Positions 9,089 to 17,315 of a stretch of DNA of 64,000 nt are shown here, piece after piece. Location: assembly GCF_028747805.1 (NCBI RefSeq), contig NZ_CP114887.1, forward strand, positions 2,969,501 through 3,033,500. Reading direction: 5' to 3'. The translations under genes and the position numbers were made by a program. A model generated the notes under the pieces. It was not told the DNA's origin and searched no databases. It was given only the letters and a program-made list of their open reading frames with translations. Position 1 is the stretch's first letter; each line of letters starts with the position of its first letter. Source of the DNA: Solibacillus daqui (GTDB lineage: Bacteria; Bacillota; Bacilli; Bacillales_A; Planococcaceae).

Positions 9089-9247
9089 TCAACACGCGGG
9101 AAATTCAATTCCATATGTTGTAGTATGTGCCGTAGCTGAAAACGAGCCCAATTGATCTTTCATACGCTTATACTTACACATATTATTGCGATATTTCTTT
9201 AACACCTTGTCTAATTGATAACGATTTAACTTAACTTGCCCTGCCAT
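9089..9247 (-). pseudogene. Frameshifted small phage-type protein, N-terminal remnant
   Basis: A GGGGGG RBS precedes ATG and MAGQVKLNRYQLDKVLKKYR. The frame hits a stop after about 52 codons. A shifted frame continues with ELNFPRVEPFHQSKNKQ, so a frameshift is likely. I do not recognise the family with certainty; small phage transcription regulators are one option. 9248-9480 holds a short GC hairpin near 9307-9338 and no gene. Confidence 0.45.
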
Positions 9248-9480
9248 AAAATCCCCCCCTTTTATCTAGAATAATCTTGTTGGAATAATACGAAAGAGAA
9301 TTACCAGGCCGCAGCTCTGCAAAGCTGTGGCTTTTTTCACTCAGAAACAGGACTTTTCTTTTCGACATTTAAGATTGCCATATTCACTATAATATTGGAA
9401 AATTTTATTATTTATTGATTATAATTAATCTAATCGAATTTGGGTTTTCAAAGTTCGTATTATAAAAAGGAGTCTGTTAA

Positions 9481-9840
9481 ATGGATAAAGCTAAACTTCA
9501 ATCTTTTTGTCTCACACTACCCGGAACTACACATGATTACCAAGTAGACTGGCAAGCGGATCGTTATCATGTTGGCGGAAAGATGTTTGCAATGATGGGT
9601 GGGGACGCTGAAAGAAAGCCTATCATTACTTTAAAATGCGCCCCTGCTCATGCTGAAGAGTTACGAGAAACCTTTCAAGGCATTGTTCCAGGTTATTATA
9701 TGAATAAGACGCACTGGAACTCTATTTATTTTGATTCAGATTTATCCAATGATCTGATTGAAAATCTGATTCTTCATTCCTACCAGCTAGTTTTCGAAAA
9801 CCTCACAAAGAAAGTTCAAAACCAAATCAATCCGAAATAA
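9481..9840 (+). CDS. MmcQ/YjbR family protein
   Basis: A 119-aa small alpha/beta protein of the CyaY-like-fold MmcQ/YjbR family, often described as DNA-binding. Key pieces are FCLTLPGTTHDYQVDW at the N-terminus, KMFAMMGG, ITLKCAPAHAEELR, and GYYMNKTHWNSIYFD. Length and order match the family and the frame is intact. RBS AAAAGGAG is 10 nt before the ATG. A short terminator-like hairpin follows, so it is a single-gene unit. Confidence 0.88.
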   Translation: MDKAKLQSFCLTLPGTTHDYQVDWQADRYHVGGKMFAMMGGDAERKPIITLKCAPAHAEELRETFQGIVPGYYMNKTHWNSIYFDSDLSNDLIENLILHSYQLVFENLTKKVQNQINPK

Positions 9841-9847
9841 TTTTGCT

Positions 9848-9875
9848 GACTTGAGTGGATGCTCAGGTCTTTTTA
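9848..9875 (+). terminator. Short terminator after mmcQ-like gene
   Basis: GACtTGAG / CTCAgGTC stem followed by T5. Confidence 0.6.
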
Positions 9876-9916
9876 TGCGGATATTACTACGCGTAATTGA
9901 CGAATTGTTCAGTAAG

Positions 9917-10060
9917 TCATTTTATAATTTCAGCATTAACAATCGCATCTTTAACAAATTCCGCTATTTCTGATAACGTGTTTCTATCGTCTTGTTGGTG
10001 CTGGATGAGTACGACAACCTCAATGGTAATGACTTTATAAGGGCACCTTTCTACTCTTTA
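9917..10060 (-). pseudogene. Unidentified C-terminal protein remnant
   Basis: The minus strand carries an uninterrupted tail reading VITIEVVVLIQHQQDDRN then TLSEIAEFVKDAIVNAEIIK and a stop. Upstream there is an in-frame ATG-GAC-stop, so the reading frame is broken. It looks like a degraded gene end. Family not recognised. Confidence 0.3.
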
Positions 10061-10117
10061 GTCCATAAGATACCTAATAAGGTGATTTTCTATTATAAAT
10101 AAAAAGGACGTGACTTT

Positions 10118-10540
10118 TTGTATCACGCTTTACAAGGAACTTCAAACGATAAGTTAGTTCTCGACATTAATAATGCAATTAATGGTGAATTCAATGCTAT
10201 CCGATTTTATGAACATTTGGCACAACTTGCTCCAAATGAAGAAGTTAGAAATCGAATTTTAGAAATTAGGAATGATGAAATACGACATTACCAGGGCTTT
10301 ACTTATACGTATACCTGGCTCACTGGCCAACAACCTTCACCTCAATTAACTGAGCCTTTACCATATGATTTTAAAAGCGGTATTTTAACTGCATTTAAAG
10401 ATGAACAAGAAGCGGTTGATTTTTACCATCGGGTATCTAGAGAATCTAATATGCCTTATATCAGTAATCAGTTTCGTTCTAACGCTTCTGACGAACAGAA
10501 TCATGCTGTTTGGTTTTTATTTTTTATAAACAAATATTAA
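10118..10540 (+). CDS. Ferritin-like di-iron domain protein
   Basis: A 140-aa four-helix protein with paired carboxylate motifs: EFNAIRFYEH at about residue 24, EIRHYQ near 54 (ExxH), DEQEAVDFYH near 92 and DEQNHAVW near 126. That is the rubrerythrin/ferritin-like pattern E...ExxH...E...ExxH. There is no rubredoxin tail. The start is TTG at 10118, supported by AAAAAGGA about 10 nt upstream; no ATG fits. It is followed 33 bp later by a small gene, probably in one transcript. Role unknown: iron or peroxide handling is possible. Confidence 0.75.
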   Translation: MYHALQGTSNDKLVLDINNAINGEFNAIRFYEHLAQLAPNEEVRNRILEIRNDEIRHYQGFTYTYTWLTGQQPSPQLTEPLPYDFKSGILTAFKDEQEAVDFYHRVSRESNMPYISNQFRSNASDEQNHAVWFLFFINKY

Positions 10541-10573
10541 CACCTTATCCTGATTATTTTAGGAGGTTGAATT

Positions 10574-10834
10574 TTGAGTAAAAAAAAAGAGAATTTTAAT
10601 ATTAATGAACTTTTATCAAGTGTAGATAATGACGCTGCTAAACTTGCTGTAATTGCTGGATTAATTACTACATTAGGTGATGGTTTAGCTACTATTGCAG
10701 CAATTATGGCCTTAGAGGAATCACAACAATCAAATAATAGCAACGATAATAACTCGATCAAAATAGCTGAATTAGAAAAACAAGTTCAATATTTAACAAA
10801 GGAACTAAATAGACTTAAATACTCAAGAAAATGA
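10574..10834 (+). CDS. Small hypothetical protein with hydrophobic segment
   Basis: 86 codons starting with TTG, spaced well from a perfect AGGAGG at 10561. It has a lysine-rich start (MSKKKENF), an Ala/Leu/Ile-rich hydrophobic stretch at about residues 19-46, an Asn/Ser-rich linker and a C-terminal coiled-coil-like helix (IAELEKQVQYLTKELNRL). I do not recognise the family. Cotranscription with the ferritin-like gene suggests a linked function, which is inference. Confidence 0.6.
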   Translation: MSKKKENFNINELLSSVDNDAAKLAVIAGLITTLGDGLATIAAIMALEESQQSNNSNDNNSIKIAELEKQVQYLTKELNRLKYSRK

Positions 10835-10868
10835 ACCTCGTTGTTTTTGCACATTTTGTTTCACTTGC

Positions 10869-11019
10869 TTAGCAATCCCTTTCCGTCTTTATCTTTTTAG
10901 AAGGTTCTTCTAGGGCTTGCTCCTTGTCATAGCCCTTCACTTCGGCTAAAAAATGCACATGTGCCATGAATGCCATTTCAATCTCGTAATAACTCAATCC
11001 ACCAAATAAACAACATAAT
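10869..11019 (-). pseudogene. Remnant of a small, probably phage-derived gene
   Basis: Minus-strand frame reads GLSYYEIEMAFMAHVHFLAE then VKGYDKEQALEEPSKKIKTE and a stop. It has no start codon or RBS. Composition resembles short prophage structural or accessory proteins, but I cannot name it. The remainder of 10835-11190 holds no other gene. Confidence 0.35.
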
Positions 11020-11115
11020 CTATAAATTTAATCAAACCTACTCAAATAATTGGGGGATTAGCCGGGGGAATGAATTTAATTGCTACTGGCGAGTTCAATA
11101 ATTAAGATGGATATA

Positions 11116-11157
11116 AATAAGCCTGCCACTATCTATAACTGTGGAAGGCTTATTTTA
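11116..11157. terminator. Terminator downstream of the uvrX operon
   Basis: Perfect-looking stem AATAAGCC..CCAC / GTGG..GGCTTATT with one mismatch and T/A-rich flanks. It can serve the minus-strand operon ending at 11191. Confidence 0.7.
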
Positions 11158-11190
11158 TATCTAATCGAGCATGGTCTGAATTGAGTTGTT

Positions 11191-11547
11191 TTATACTTTA
11201 TGGATTATTGGCAACATTTTTTGTTCTATCAATAATTGGCTGTTTTGCTTTAGCACATGGGTAGAAAATCGAATTACTACATCTTCACCATCAGTGGCTA
11301 ATATGGCGTCTGTAAAATAATCATCTACCTTTACCCACTTGTAAAATCGTATTTTCTTTCCAACCAACTTTTTACGTCGCCAATGATAATCTACTTGTAA
11401 ATTTTTCAGTACTCCGTCTAGCTGGGTAAAATACAGCTCGGCAAATTTTAAATGTTTCATATTATCTATATCATATTGTAATGACCGAATAGCTAATTCC
11501 AACATTAGAAATTCATACACTAATTGACGATCTTGGAGAGCAATCAT
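11191..11547 (-). CDS. Hypothetical protein, third gene of uvrX-yolD operon
   Basis: 118-aa basic protein whose ATG overlaps the stop of the yolD-like gene (TAATG), so it is translationally coupled. N-terminal helix-rich segment (about 1-60), then KKLVGKKIRFYKWVKVDDY and a beta-like C-terminal part, DGEDVVIRFSTHVLK. I do not recognise a named domain. Given the operon, a role in the SOS response is a reasonable inference only. Confidence 0.65.
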   Translation of the reverse strand: MIALQDRQLVYEFLMLELAIRSLQYDIDNMKHLKFAELYFTQLDGVLKNLQVDYHWRRKKLVGKKIRFYKWVKVDDYFTDAILATDGEDVVIRFSTHVLKQNSQLLIEQKMLPIIHKV

Positions 11548-11876
11548 TATTCAATCTCCCTAACATTTTCTATTTCCCCGTATTTAATGCGCTTAACGCT
11601 AAATTCTGTATCAAGTAGTAATTCATTATGTCCAGAATGCAATGCCGTTATAATCCCTTTTTCTACAATCCATTTATCTCGCCACAAATTCAATTCTACT
11701 TGCTGTTTTTGATGATATGCTTTTACAACGGTCTGCTGTAGTTCGTCCCATTCCCAATCCGTTTTTTCTTTCGGGTACTCATTACCTACGCTATTTTGCC
11801 ACTCTTTTATTTGATGCAGGTGCTCCGGTATCATCATACCAGTCCATTTTTTAGCCAAACCTCTATTTTTAATCAT
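11547..11876 (-). CDS. YolD-like family protein
   Basis: 109 aa with the family opening NRGLAKKWTGMMIPEHLHQI and the C-terminal fold typical of YolD-like proteins, which sit with Y-family polymerases in Bacillus chromosomes and prophages. RBS GGGGGCG precedes the ATG; it begins 11 bp after the uvrX stop. Function is unknown, but the pairing with a Y-family polymerase is well established. Confidence 0.82.
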   Translation of the reverse strand: MIKNRGLAKKWTGMMIPEHLHQIKEWQNSVGNEYPKEKTDWEWDELQQTVVKAYHQKQQVELNLWRDKWIVEKGIITALHSGHNELLLDTEFSVKRIKYGEIENVREIE

Positions 11877-11887
11877 AGAAGCGCCCC

Positions 11888-13171
11888 CTATTTTTTATGC
11901 CCGGCAACAAGCTGTCGGCGTGACCTTGCAGTACCTGCACTTGTAAATGATACTGCCCGTAATATGGATGTTGAACCGAATCGATTCCGTAAATTATCCA
12001 TTGTGTGAGCTAAATGCGCACGTTTATCTTTCGCTTGGTCAAACAAATCAAGCTGCATACCTCGTTCTTTTGAAACGTTGGATATTCGCACAGATAATTG
12101 GCGAGCTGGCTCACCACCATAAAACTCATTTAAAAGTTCCTTGCATACATTATATATTACAAGCGTGTCGTTCGTTGGCTCCTCAATTGTACGCGAGCGA
12201 TAAAAATTATCAGACATAATTGCGTGTCGACTATGTGCTAAACCGAGTGAAATTGTTCTAGCTGAATAGCCCTTCTCTCGTGCACGTTTTGCTACATCCT
12301 CGCACATTTCCAGTAAAACAACAGAAATTTCTCTTTTATGATTATAGTCACGCATCAGCATTTGAGACTTCCCAAAACTCAGACCACGCTTTATATCTTT
12401 ACTATTTTCTTGCTCTCCAATTTGCGCTAAATCTATTCCCCATGCGTGATAATATAATTGATTACCCATAACACCAAACTTCTTTTCGAGTTCATCTAAA
12501 TTAGCTTCAGCAAGCCCACCAACAGTATAAATCCCCATAGCATTTAAACGTTTTTCGGTTCGTTTGCCTATTCCCCACATTTCTGATAGGGGACTTACTT
12601 TCCACAGTTTGTGCGGTATATCCTCATAGGTCCATTTAGCAAAGCCCGATTTTTTTCCTTCCAAGTCTAGAGCCAATTTCGCCATCAAAATATTATCCCC
12701 CATACCAGCTGAACAAGGTATTTTAAATTGCTGATAAATTGCGTTTTGTATGGATTTTGTTATTGATTCTGCGTCGCCATATAAACTTGTTACATCATCT
12801 AATTTCAGCATAAATTCATCGATACTATAAACGTGTATCGATTCAATTGGGACATAGGTAGCTGCTAATTTTATTATTTCTACTGACATGTGAATAAAAA
12901 ATTCCATTTTGGGCTCAAAAAGTTTTATATCTGGGTGTTTAGGGATCTCATATAAACGGTTACCAGTCTTTATTTTAAAGCGCTCCTTCATTGGGCGATT
13001 AGCTGAAAGGACTACCGAACCGGATTGTTTTAAACTACCTACAACAGCCATTGGTACATTCATAATATCGATATTTTCTAGCGACGCTATGCAACTTACG
13101 TAAAATGCGTGCATGTCCATACAAACGATTTTGTTTCGAGGCAAAATTTCGTATAAATGATATTCTCCCAC
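11888..13171 (-). CDS. uvrX: Y-family DNA polymerase, UvrX/YqjW type
   Basis: Translesion polymerase of the ImpB/MucB/SamB group. Catalytic acidic residues lie in VCMDMHAFYVSC (first palm motif) and YSIDEFML (Asp-Glu pair). A helix-hairpin-helix thumb follows (MWGIGKRTEKRLNAMGI), then the little-finger region. I favour the GTG at 13171, which gives GEYHLYEILPRNKIVCMD as in UvrX relatives, over the ATG at 13207 that lies inside a LexA box and leaves no room for a leader. About 427 aa. First gene of a three-gene SOS operon. Confidence 0.88.
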   Translation of the reverse strand: MGEYHLYEILPRNKIVCMDMHAFYVSCIASLENIDIMNVPMAVVGSLKQSGSVVLSANRPMKERFKIKTGNRLYEIPKHPDIKLFEPKMEFFIHMSVEIIKLAATYVPIESIHVYSIDEFMLKLDDVTSLYGDAESITKSIQNAIYQQFKIPCSAGMGDNILMAKLALDLEGKKSGFAKWTYEDIPHKLWKVSPLSEMWGIGKRTEKRLNAMGIYTVGGLAEANLDELEKKFGVMGNQLYYHAWGIDLAQIGEQENSKDIKRGLSFGKSQMLMRDYNHKREISVVLLEMCEDVAKRAREKGYSARTISLGLAHSRHAIMSDNFYRSRTIEEPTNDTLVIYNVCKELLNEFYGGEPARQLSVRISNVSKERGMQLDLFDQAKDKRAHLAHTMDNLRNRFGSTSILRAVSFTSAGTARSRRQLVAGHKK

Positions 13172-13201
13172 TTTCCAACAACTCCGTTCTCTTATAAATA
13201 A

Positions 13202-13253
13202 GAACATGTGTTCCTAATTACTTTATTATAGAACGTTTGTTTCTATTTTAAAA
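13202..13253 (-). promoter_or_regulatory. LexA-controlled promoter of uvrX operon (two SOS boxes)
   Basis: Box 1: GAACATGTGTTC at 13202-13213, a perfect GAAC-N4-GTTC. Box 2: GAACGTTTGTTT at 13231-13242, one mismatch. Between them on the minus strand is TATAAT (13230-13225), with a weak TTTTAA -35 at 13253-13248 (17-bp spacer). LexA bound to either box would cover the promoter. Confidence 0.85.
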
Positions 13254-13293
13254 CAGAAAAAATTTAATTTTATTGGAAAAATTATGATTAAAC

Positions 13294-13329
13294 GCAAAAA
13301 AGCACGTTACCACCATTTAAAGTGGTAAC
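13294..13329 (-). terminator. Hairpin with T run
   Basis: GTTACCAC / GTGGTAAC stem (8 bp) followed on the minus strand by GTGC and T6. It would stop transcripts entering the uvrX promoter from the right. Confidence 0.6.
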
Positions 13330-13371
13330 AGGCTTCAAATATATGGCTATTTTTTGTGTATATTGTAAAAC

Positions 13372-13464
13372 ATCGTAATTAACTCCTCGAGTGTAGCTGG
13401 ATGGCAGCGTGAAAATATCATTGATTGTATAAAACAAACGCATAAACAACTACATAAATGCTAA
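13372..13464 (+). pseudogene. Unidentified C-terminal coding remnant
   Basis: A plus-strand frame reads INSSSVAGWQRENIIDCIKQ then THKQLHKC and a stop. It is followed immediately by a strong terminator but has no start or RBS. It could be the last part of a lost gene. Low certainty. Confidence 0.25.
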
Positions 13465-13510
13465 AAGGGCTTAGTATAGAAATAAATTCTGTACTAGCCC
13501 TTCTTTTTTG
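13464..13510 (+). terminator. Strong orphan terminator
   Basis: Long stem AAGGGCTtAGTA..GAa with its complement ending GCCCTT, then TTCTTTTTT. No intact plus-strand gene precedes it. Confidence 0.7.
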
Positions 13511-13512
13511 TT

Positions 13513-13602
13513 CAATTACACCTCGGCTAACTCTTGTCCAGATTTTTTTGGAGTTCTCTCGAAAAACTTCTCTAAAAATCTGTTACATCTGCAGAGCTTG
13601 GG
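13513..13602. repeat. Dispersed intergenic repeat, copy A
   Basis: CAATTAC..CTCGGC, a GATT stem, GAGTTCTCTCG, AACTTCT and a CATCTGC..GAGCTT end. The same order of motifs recurs at 47783-47874. It folds into an imperfect hairpin (CAGATTTTT / AAAAATCTG). The following 13603-13679 contains no gene. Confidence 0.55.
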
Positions 13603-13679
13603 CCAAACGATGTTGGTCACTCAAGAGTTGCCGCACGACGCGGCGTTCTTAGCCTGAGTTTGGACCCCGCAGAAGCAAG

Positions 13680-14297
13680 TTAAAATAACACAGCCTGCGC
13701 CAAGATAACTAATAAGATTAATACAAATAGCGATGCAAAAAACGCTTTCCATTTCGAAATTTTATGTACCTCCGAAATACCGATAATTGTAATGACATAC
13801 GTCCAAATACTTGCAATGATGATCAGCGTTCCACAAATAAATTGTAAAATATAATCGCCCATTCCCGGCAGTATATATGGAATATTAAAAAACGACTGTG
13901 GTGCGAACTGCATCCAAAATAAGACAATCGGTAAAATCCAAATGTACGGCACCATTGTCATACTAATCATGCGGAACATTTCTTTAAACTTCCCTACTCC
14001 ACCGAACACTTTTGCAGATAGCATCAAAACCCCTGCTGATAATAACGTTGATAAGAAGTACAGTAAAAAGCTCGACATGAATGTAGAGTAAACAATATCT
14101 CCAAGTGTAAATTTCCCTGTAAACTCCGAGCCGACAAAGCTAATTAAATTGCTAGCAAACATTCCAACAACCCCAACAAAGATGAAGTATGGAAGATTTT
14201 TTGTAGTTAATACATAGCGAATCGTATCACGAGGTTTTATAGCAATGTTTAAAATCGCGTGACGATCATCAACCAATGTATTTGGTAGATTACTCAA
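13680..14297 (-). CDS. Yip1-family membrane protein
   Basis: 205-aa polytopic protein with about five hydrophobic helices. It has the Yip1-type opening (RDTIRYVLTTKNLPYFIFVG) and a K/W-rich loop before the final segment. It starts with TTG, preceded by TAGGGGGTT. Bacterial Yip1 proteins are of unknown function. It is followed by unrelated DNA, and a similar-orientation membrane-anchored binding protein lies upstream 80 bp away, possibly in the same transcript. Confidence 0.8.
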   Translation of the reverse strand: MSNLPNTLVDDRHAILNIAIKPRDTIRYVLTTKNLPYFIFVGVVGMFASNLISFVGSEFTGKFTLGDIVYSTFMSSFLLYFLSTLLSAGVLMLSAKVFGGVGKFKEMFRMISMTMVPYIWILPIVLFWMQFAPQSFFNIPYILPGMGDYILQFICGTLIIIASIWTYVITIIGISEVHKISKWKAFFASLFVLILLVILAQAVLF

Positions 14298-14377
14298 AAA
14301 TAGAACCCCCTAAAAAAATGTATAGTATCTATTATACTAATATCTTTCTAGTGATTCAAAGTTAATGAACAACAAAG

Positions 14378-15553
14378 TTATGGTGTTGTAGGAGAAGTGA
14401 TAGGAACATAGCCCGCCTTTTCTAGTAGCAGCTGCCCTTCCGTTGAAGTTACCCAATCAATAATTTGTTGTACTTGAGGATTACTATTCTGCGTTGTGAC
14501 AATATAAAATTCATTCGTTATCGGGTAGGCTTCACTGCGAATCATCTCAACAGTCGGCGCAACACCATCTACTTCAAGCAATTTTATTTCATCATTTTTG
14601 ACCATTTCATTCGAATAATAACGGAATGTATAACCAATTGCATTTTTGTAATTACGGTATTTTGACACTTCTTCAATAATGCCACCCATACCTTGTGCAA
14701 TGTTTTCCGTTGGCGCTTCCATAATCGGTTTGTCACCCATTAGATTTTGCAAAGCAGTTTGTGAGCCACTGTCTTGTGGTCGCTGGAATGCCCGAATGTC
14801 TTCATCTTTACCGCCTACTTCTGACCAATTCGTAATGGTTCCTGCATAAACATCTTTAATTTGATCGAGTGTTAATCCATCAATATTATTTTTAGCATTT
14901 ACAAAGAATACAAATGCCTCTTTGCCAATTGGCGTTAATTTCAACTCAACACCCATTACTTTTGCATAATTAATTTGCTGCTCAGATGGGGCCAAAGCAA
15001 AAATTAAATCGACTTGACCATCTATTAAATTTTTATAGGCTGCTGGTGTTTTATTAACCATTACCTTGCTTTCATAAGGTTGATAGTCTTTCTTTGGGTA
15101 AATTGCTTCTGTAAAAGATGCATAAAGCGGATAAAATGCCGTTGCACCATCGATAATAGGTAATGGTTCCTGTAGCTGTATACTCGCCTCATGGTCAATC
15201 TTTGTCACATTATTCCCCTCTGTAAATGGCATATATTGATAAATATCAACCTCTGCATCAACAGTCGGTATCTGATTTTTATAAATCTCCTTAAACGGCG
15301 TAATAAAAGCTAAAAGTATCGTGATGACAGCTAACACTGCAACAGCTTGCTTTCTTTTTTTCGTCGTAAAAAACTGGAACATCATCAAAGTAGCAACAAT
15401 AAAAATAACAACCGCTACAACAATAATAAATGATACGTAATAGAATCCACCATTTAATGATACGACTAACAACAAGAATATCGTCCCCATTGCCAGCACG
15501 ATACCAATACCGACTAGCCCCATAATACGAAATATGATTTGACCTAAATCCAT
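14378..15553 (-). CDS. Membrane-anchored PstS-like substrate-binding protein
   Basis: 391 aa. The first about 90 residues form three hydrophobic helices (FRIMGLVGIGIVLAMGTIFL, then a second pair, then KKRKQ and a last helix). After that comes an extracytoplasmic PBP-like domain resembling PstS: DGATAFYPLYASF, NKTPAAYKNLIDGQVDLIFA, TITNWSEVGG and GSQTALQNLMG. No pstCAB genes are near and there is no lipobox, so it is unlikely to be a normal transporter subunit. I start at ATG 15553, after GAGGTGTCCGTT. Phosphate or anion sensing is a guess. Confidence 0.75.
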   Translation of the reverse strand: MDLGQIIFRIMGLVGIGIVLAMGTIFLLLVVSLNGGFYYVSFIIVVAVVIFIVATLMMFQFFTTKKRKQAVAVLAVITILLAFITPFKEIYKNQIPTVDAEVDIYQYMPFTEGNNVTKIDHEASIQLQEPLPIIDGATAFYPLYASFTEAIYPKKDYQPYESKVMVNKTPAAYKNLIDGQVDLIFALAPSEQQINYAKVMGVELKLTPIGKEAFVFFVNAKNNIDGLTLDQIKDVYAGTITNWSEVGGKDEDIRAFQRPQDSGSQTALQNLMGDKPIMEAPTENIAQGMGGIIEEVSKYRNYKNAIGYTFRYYSNEMVKNDEIKLLEVDGVAPTVEMIRSEAYPITNEFYIVTTQNSNPQVQQIIDWVTSTEGQLLLEKAGYVPITSPTTP

Positions 15554-15612
15554 AACGGACACCTCTCTTTAATATGGACTTCCCTTTTTTCTCAAAAATC
15601 CCCTCTAAAATA

Positions 15613-15647
15613 CAAAAAAACACCCCAAATGACTTGAAGTGTTTTCA
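15613..15647 (-). terminator. Terminator of tyrS
   Basis: Minus strand AAAACACTTC / GGGGTGTTTT stem with two G-U pairs, followed by a T run. Confidence 0.7.
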
Positions 15648-15660
15648 TATTATAATAAAA

Positions 15661-16947
<1,287 letters not shown>

Positions 16948-16980
16948 TTACATGTTTTAACATTTGCATTGTAAGGAAAT

Positions 16981-17225
16981 AAAAAAACGCCCCTACACGC
17001 AAACTTGCATGCAGGGACGTCAAATGGTCATTTAACGCGGTACCACCCAGCTTGAAGAAAAAACTTTCTTCCACTTTAAGCGTCTATATCGCTGACGATG
17101 CGTACAAGCTCCAAGAACGTAATTCATAAAAGCGTTATGACTAGCTTTCACCAACCGCTAGCTCTCTAAATCAGGGAACGTTTTTACTACTGCAAACTCT
17201 TCAATGCTTGAAATTTATAATCTCT
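16981..17225 (-). promoter_or_regulatory. T-box riboswitch, tyrosine specific
   Basis: Minus strand contains the T-box sequence AAGCTGGGTGGTACCGCG (17053-17036). A stem I region holds AGAGAGCTAGCGGTTGGTGA. The specifier triplet is TAC (Tyr), 17121-17119, followed by a purine. An intrinsic terminator (about 17020-16981; ACGTCCCTGC pairing with its near complement, then T7) completes it. Uncharged tRNA-Tyr would favour the antiterminator and read-through into tyrS. Confidence 0.93.
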
Positions 17226-17253
17226 ATTCTACTTAGAATTCGGATGATGTCAA
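17226..17253 (-). promoter_or_regulatory. Promoter of tyrS
   Basis: TTGACA (17253-17248) and TAGAAT (17231-17226) with a 16-bp spacer, directly upstream of the T-box leader. The divergent PBP gene has TATAAT at 17284-17289. Confidence 0.8.
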
Positions 17254-17315
17254 TAATTATATTCGTTTATAGAACAAATATGCTATAATAAACAAGATTT
17301 TAGGAGGGCGATGAT

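Noticed and set aside
11796-12219. Plus-strand open frames over uvrX and yolD
   Set aside because: Shadows of the minus-strand SOS operon, which has catalytic motifs and RBSs.
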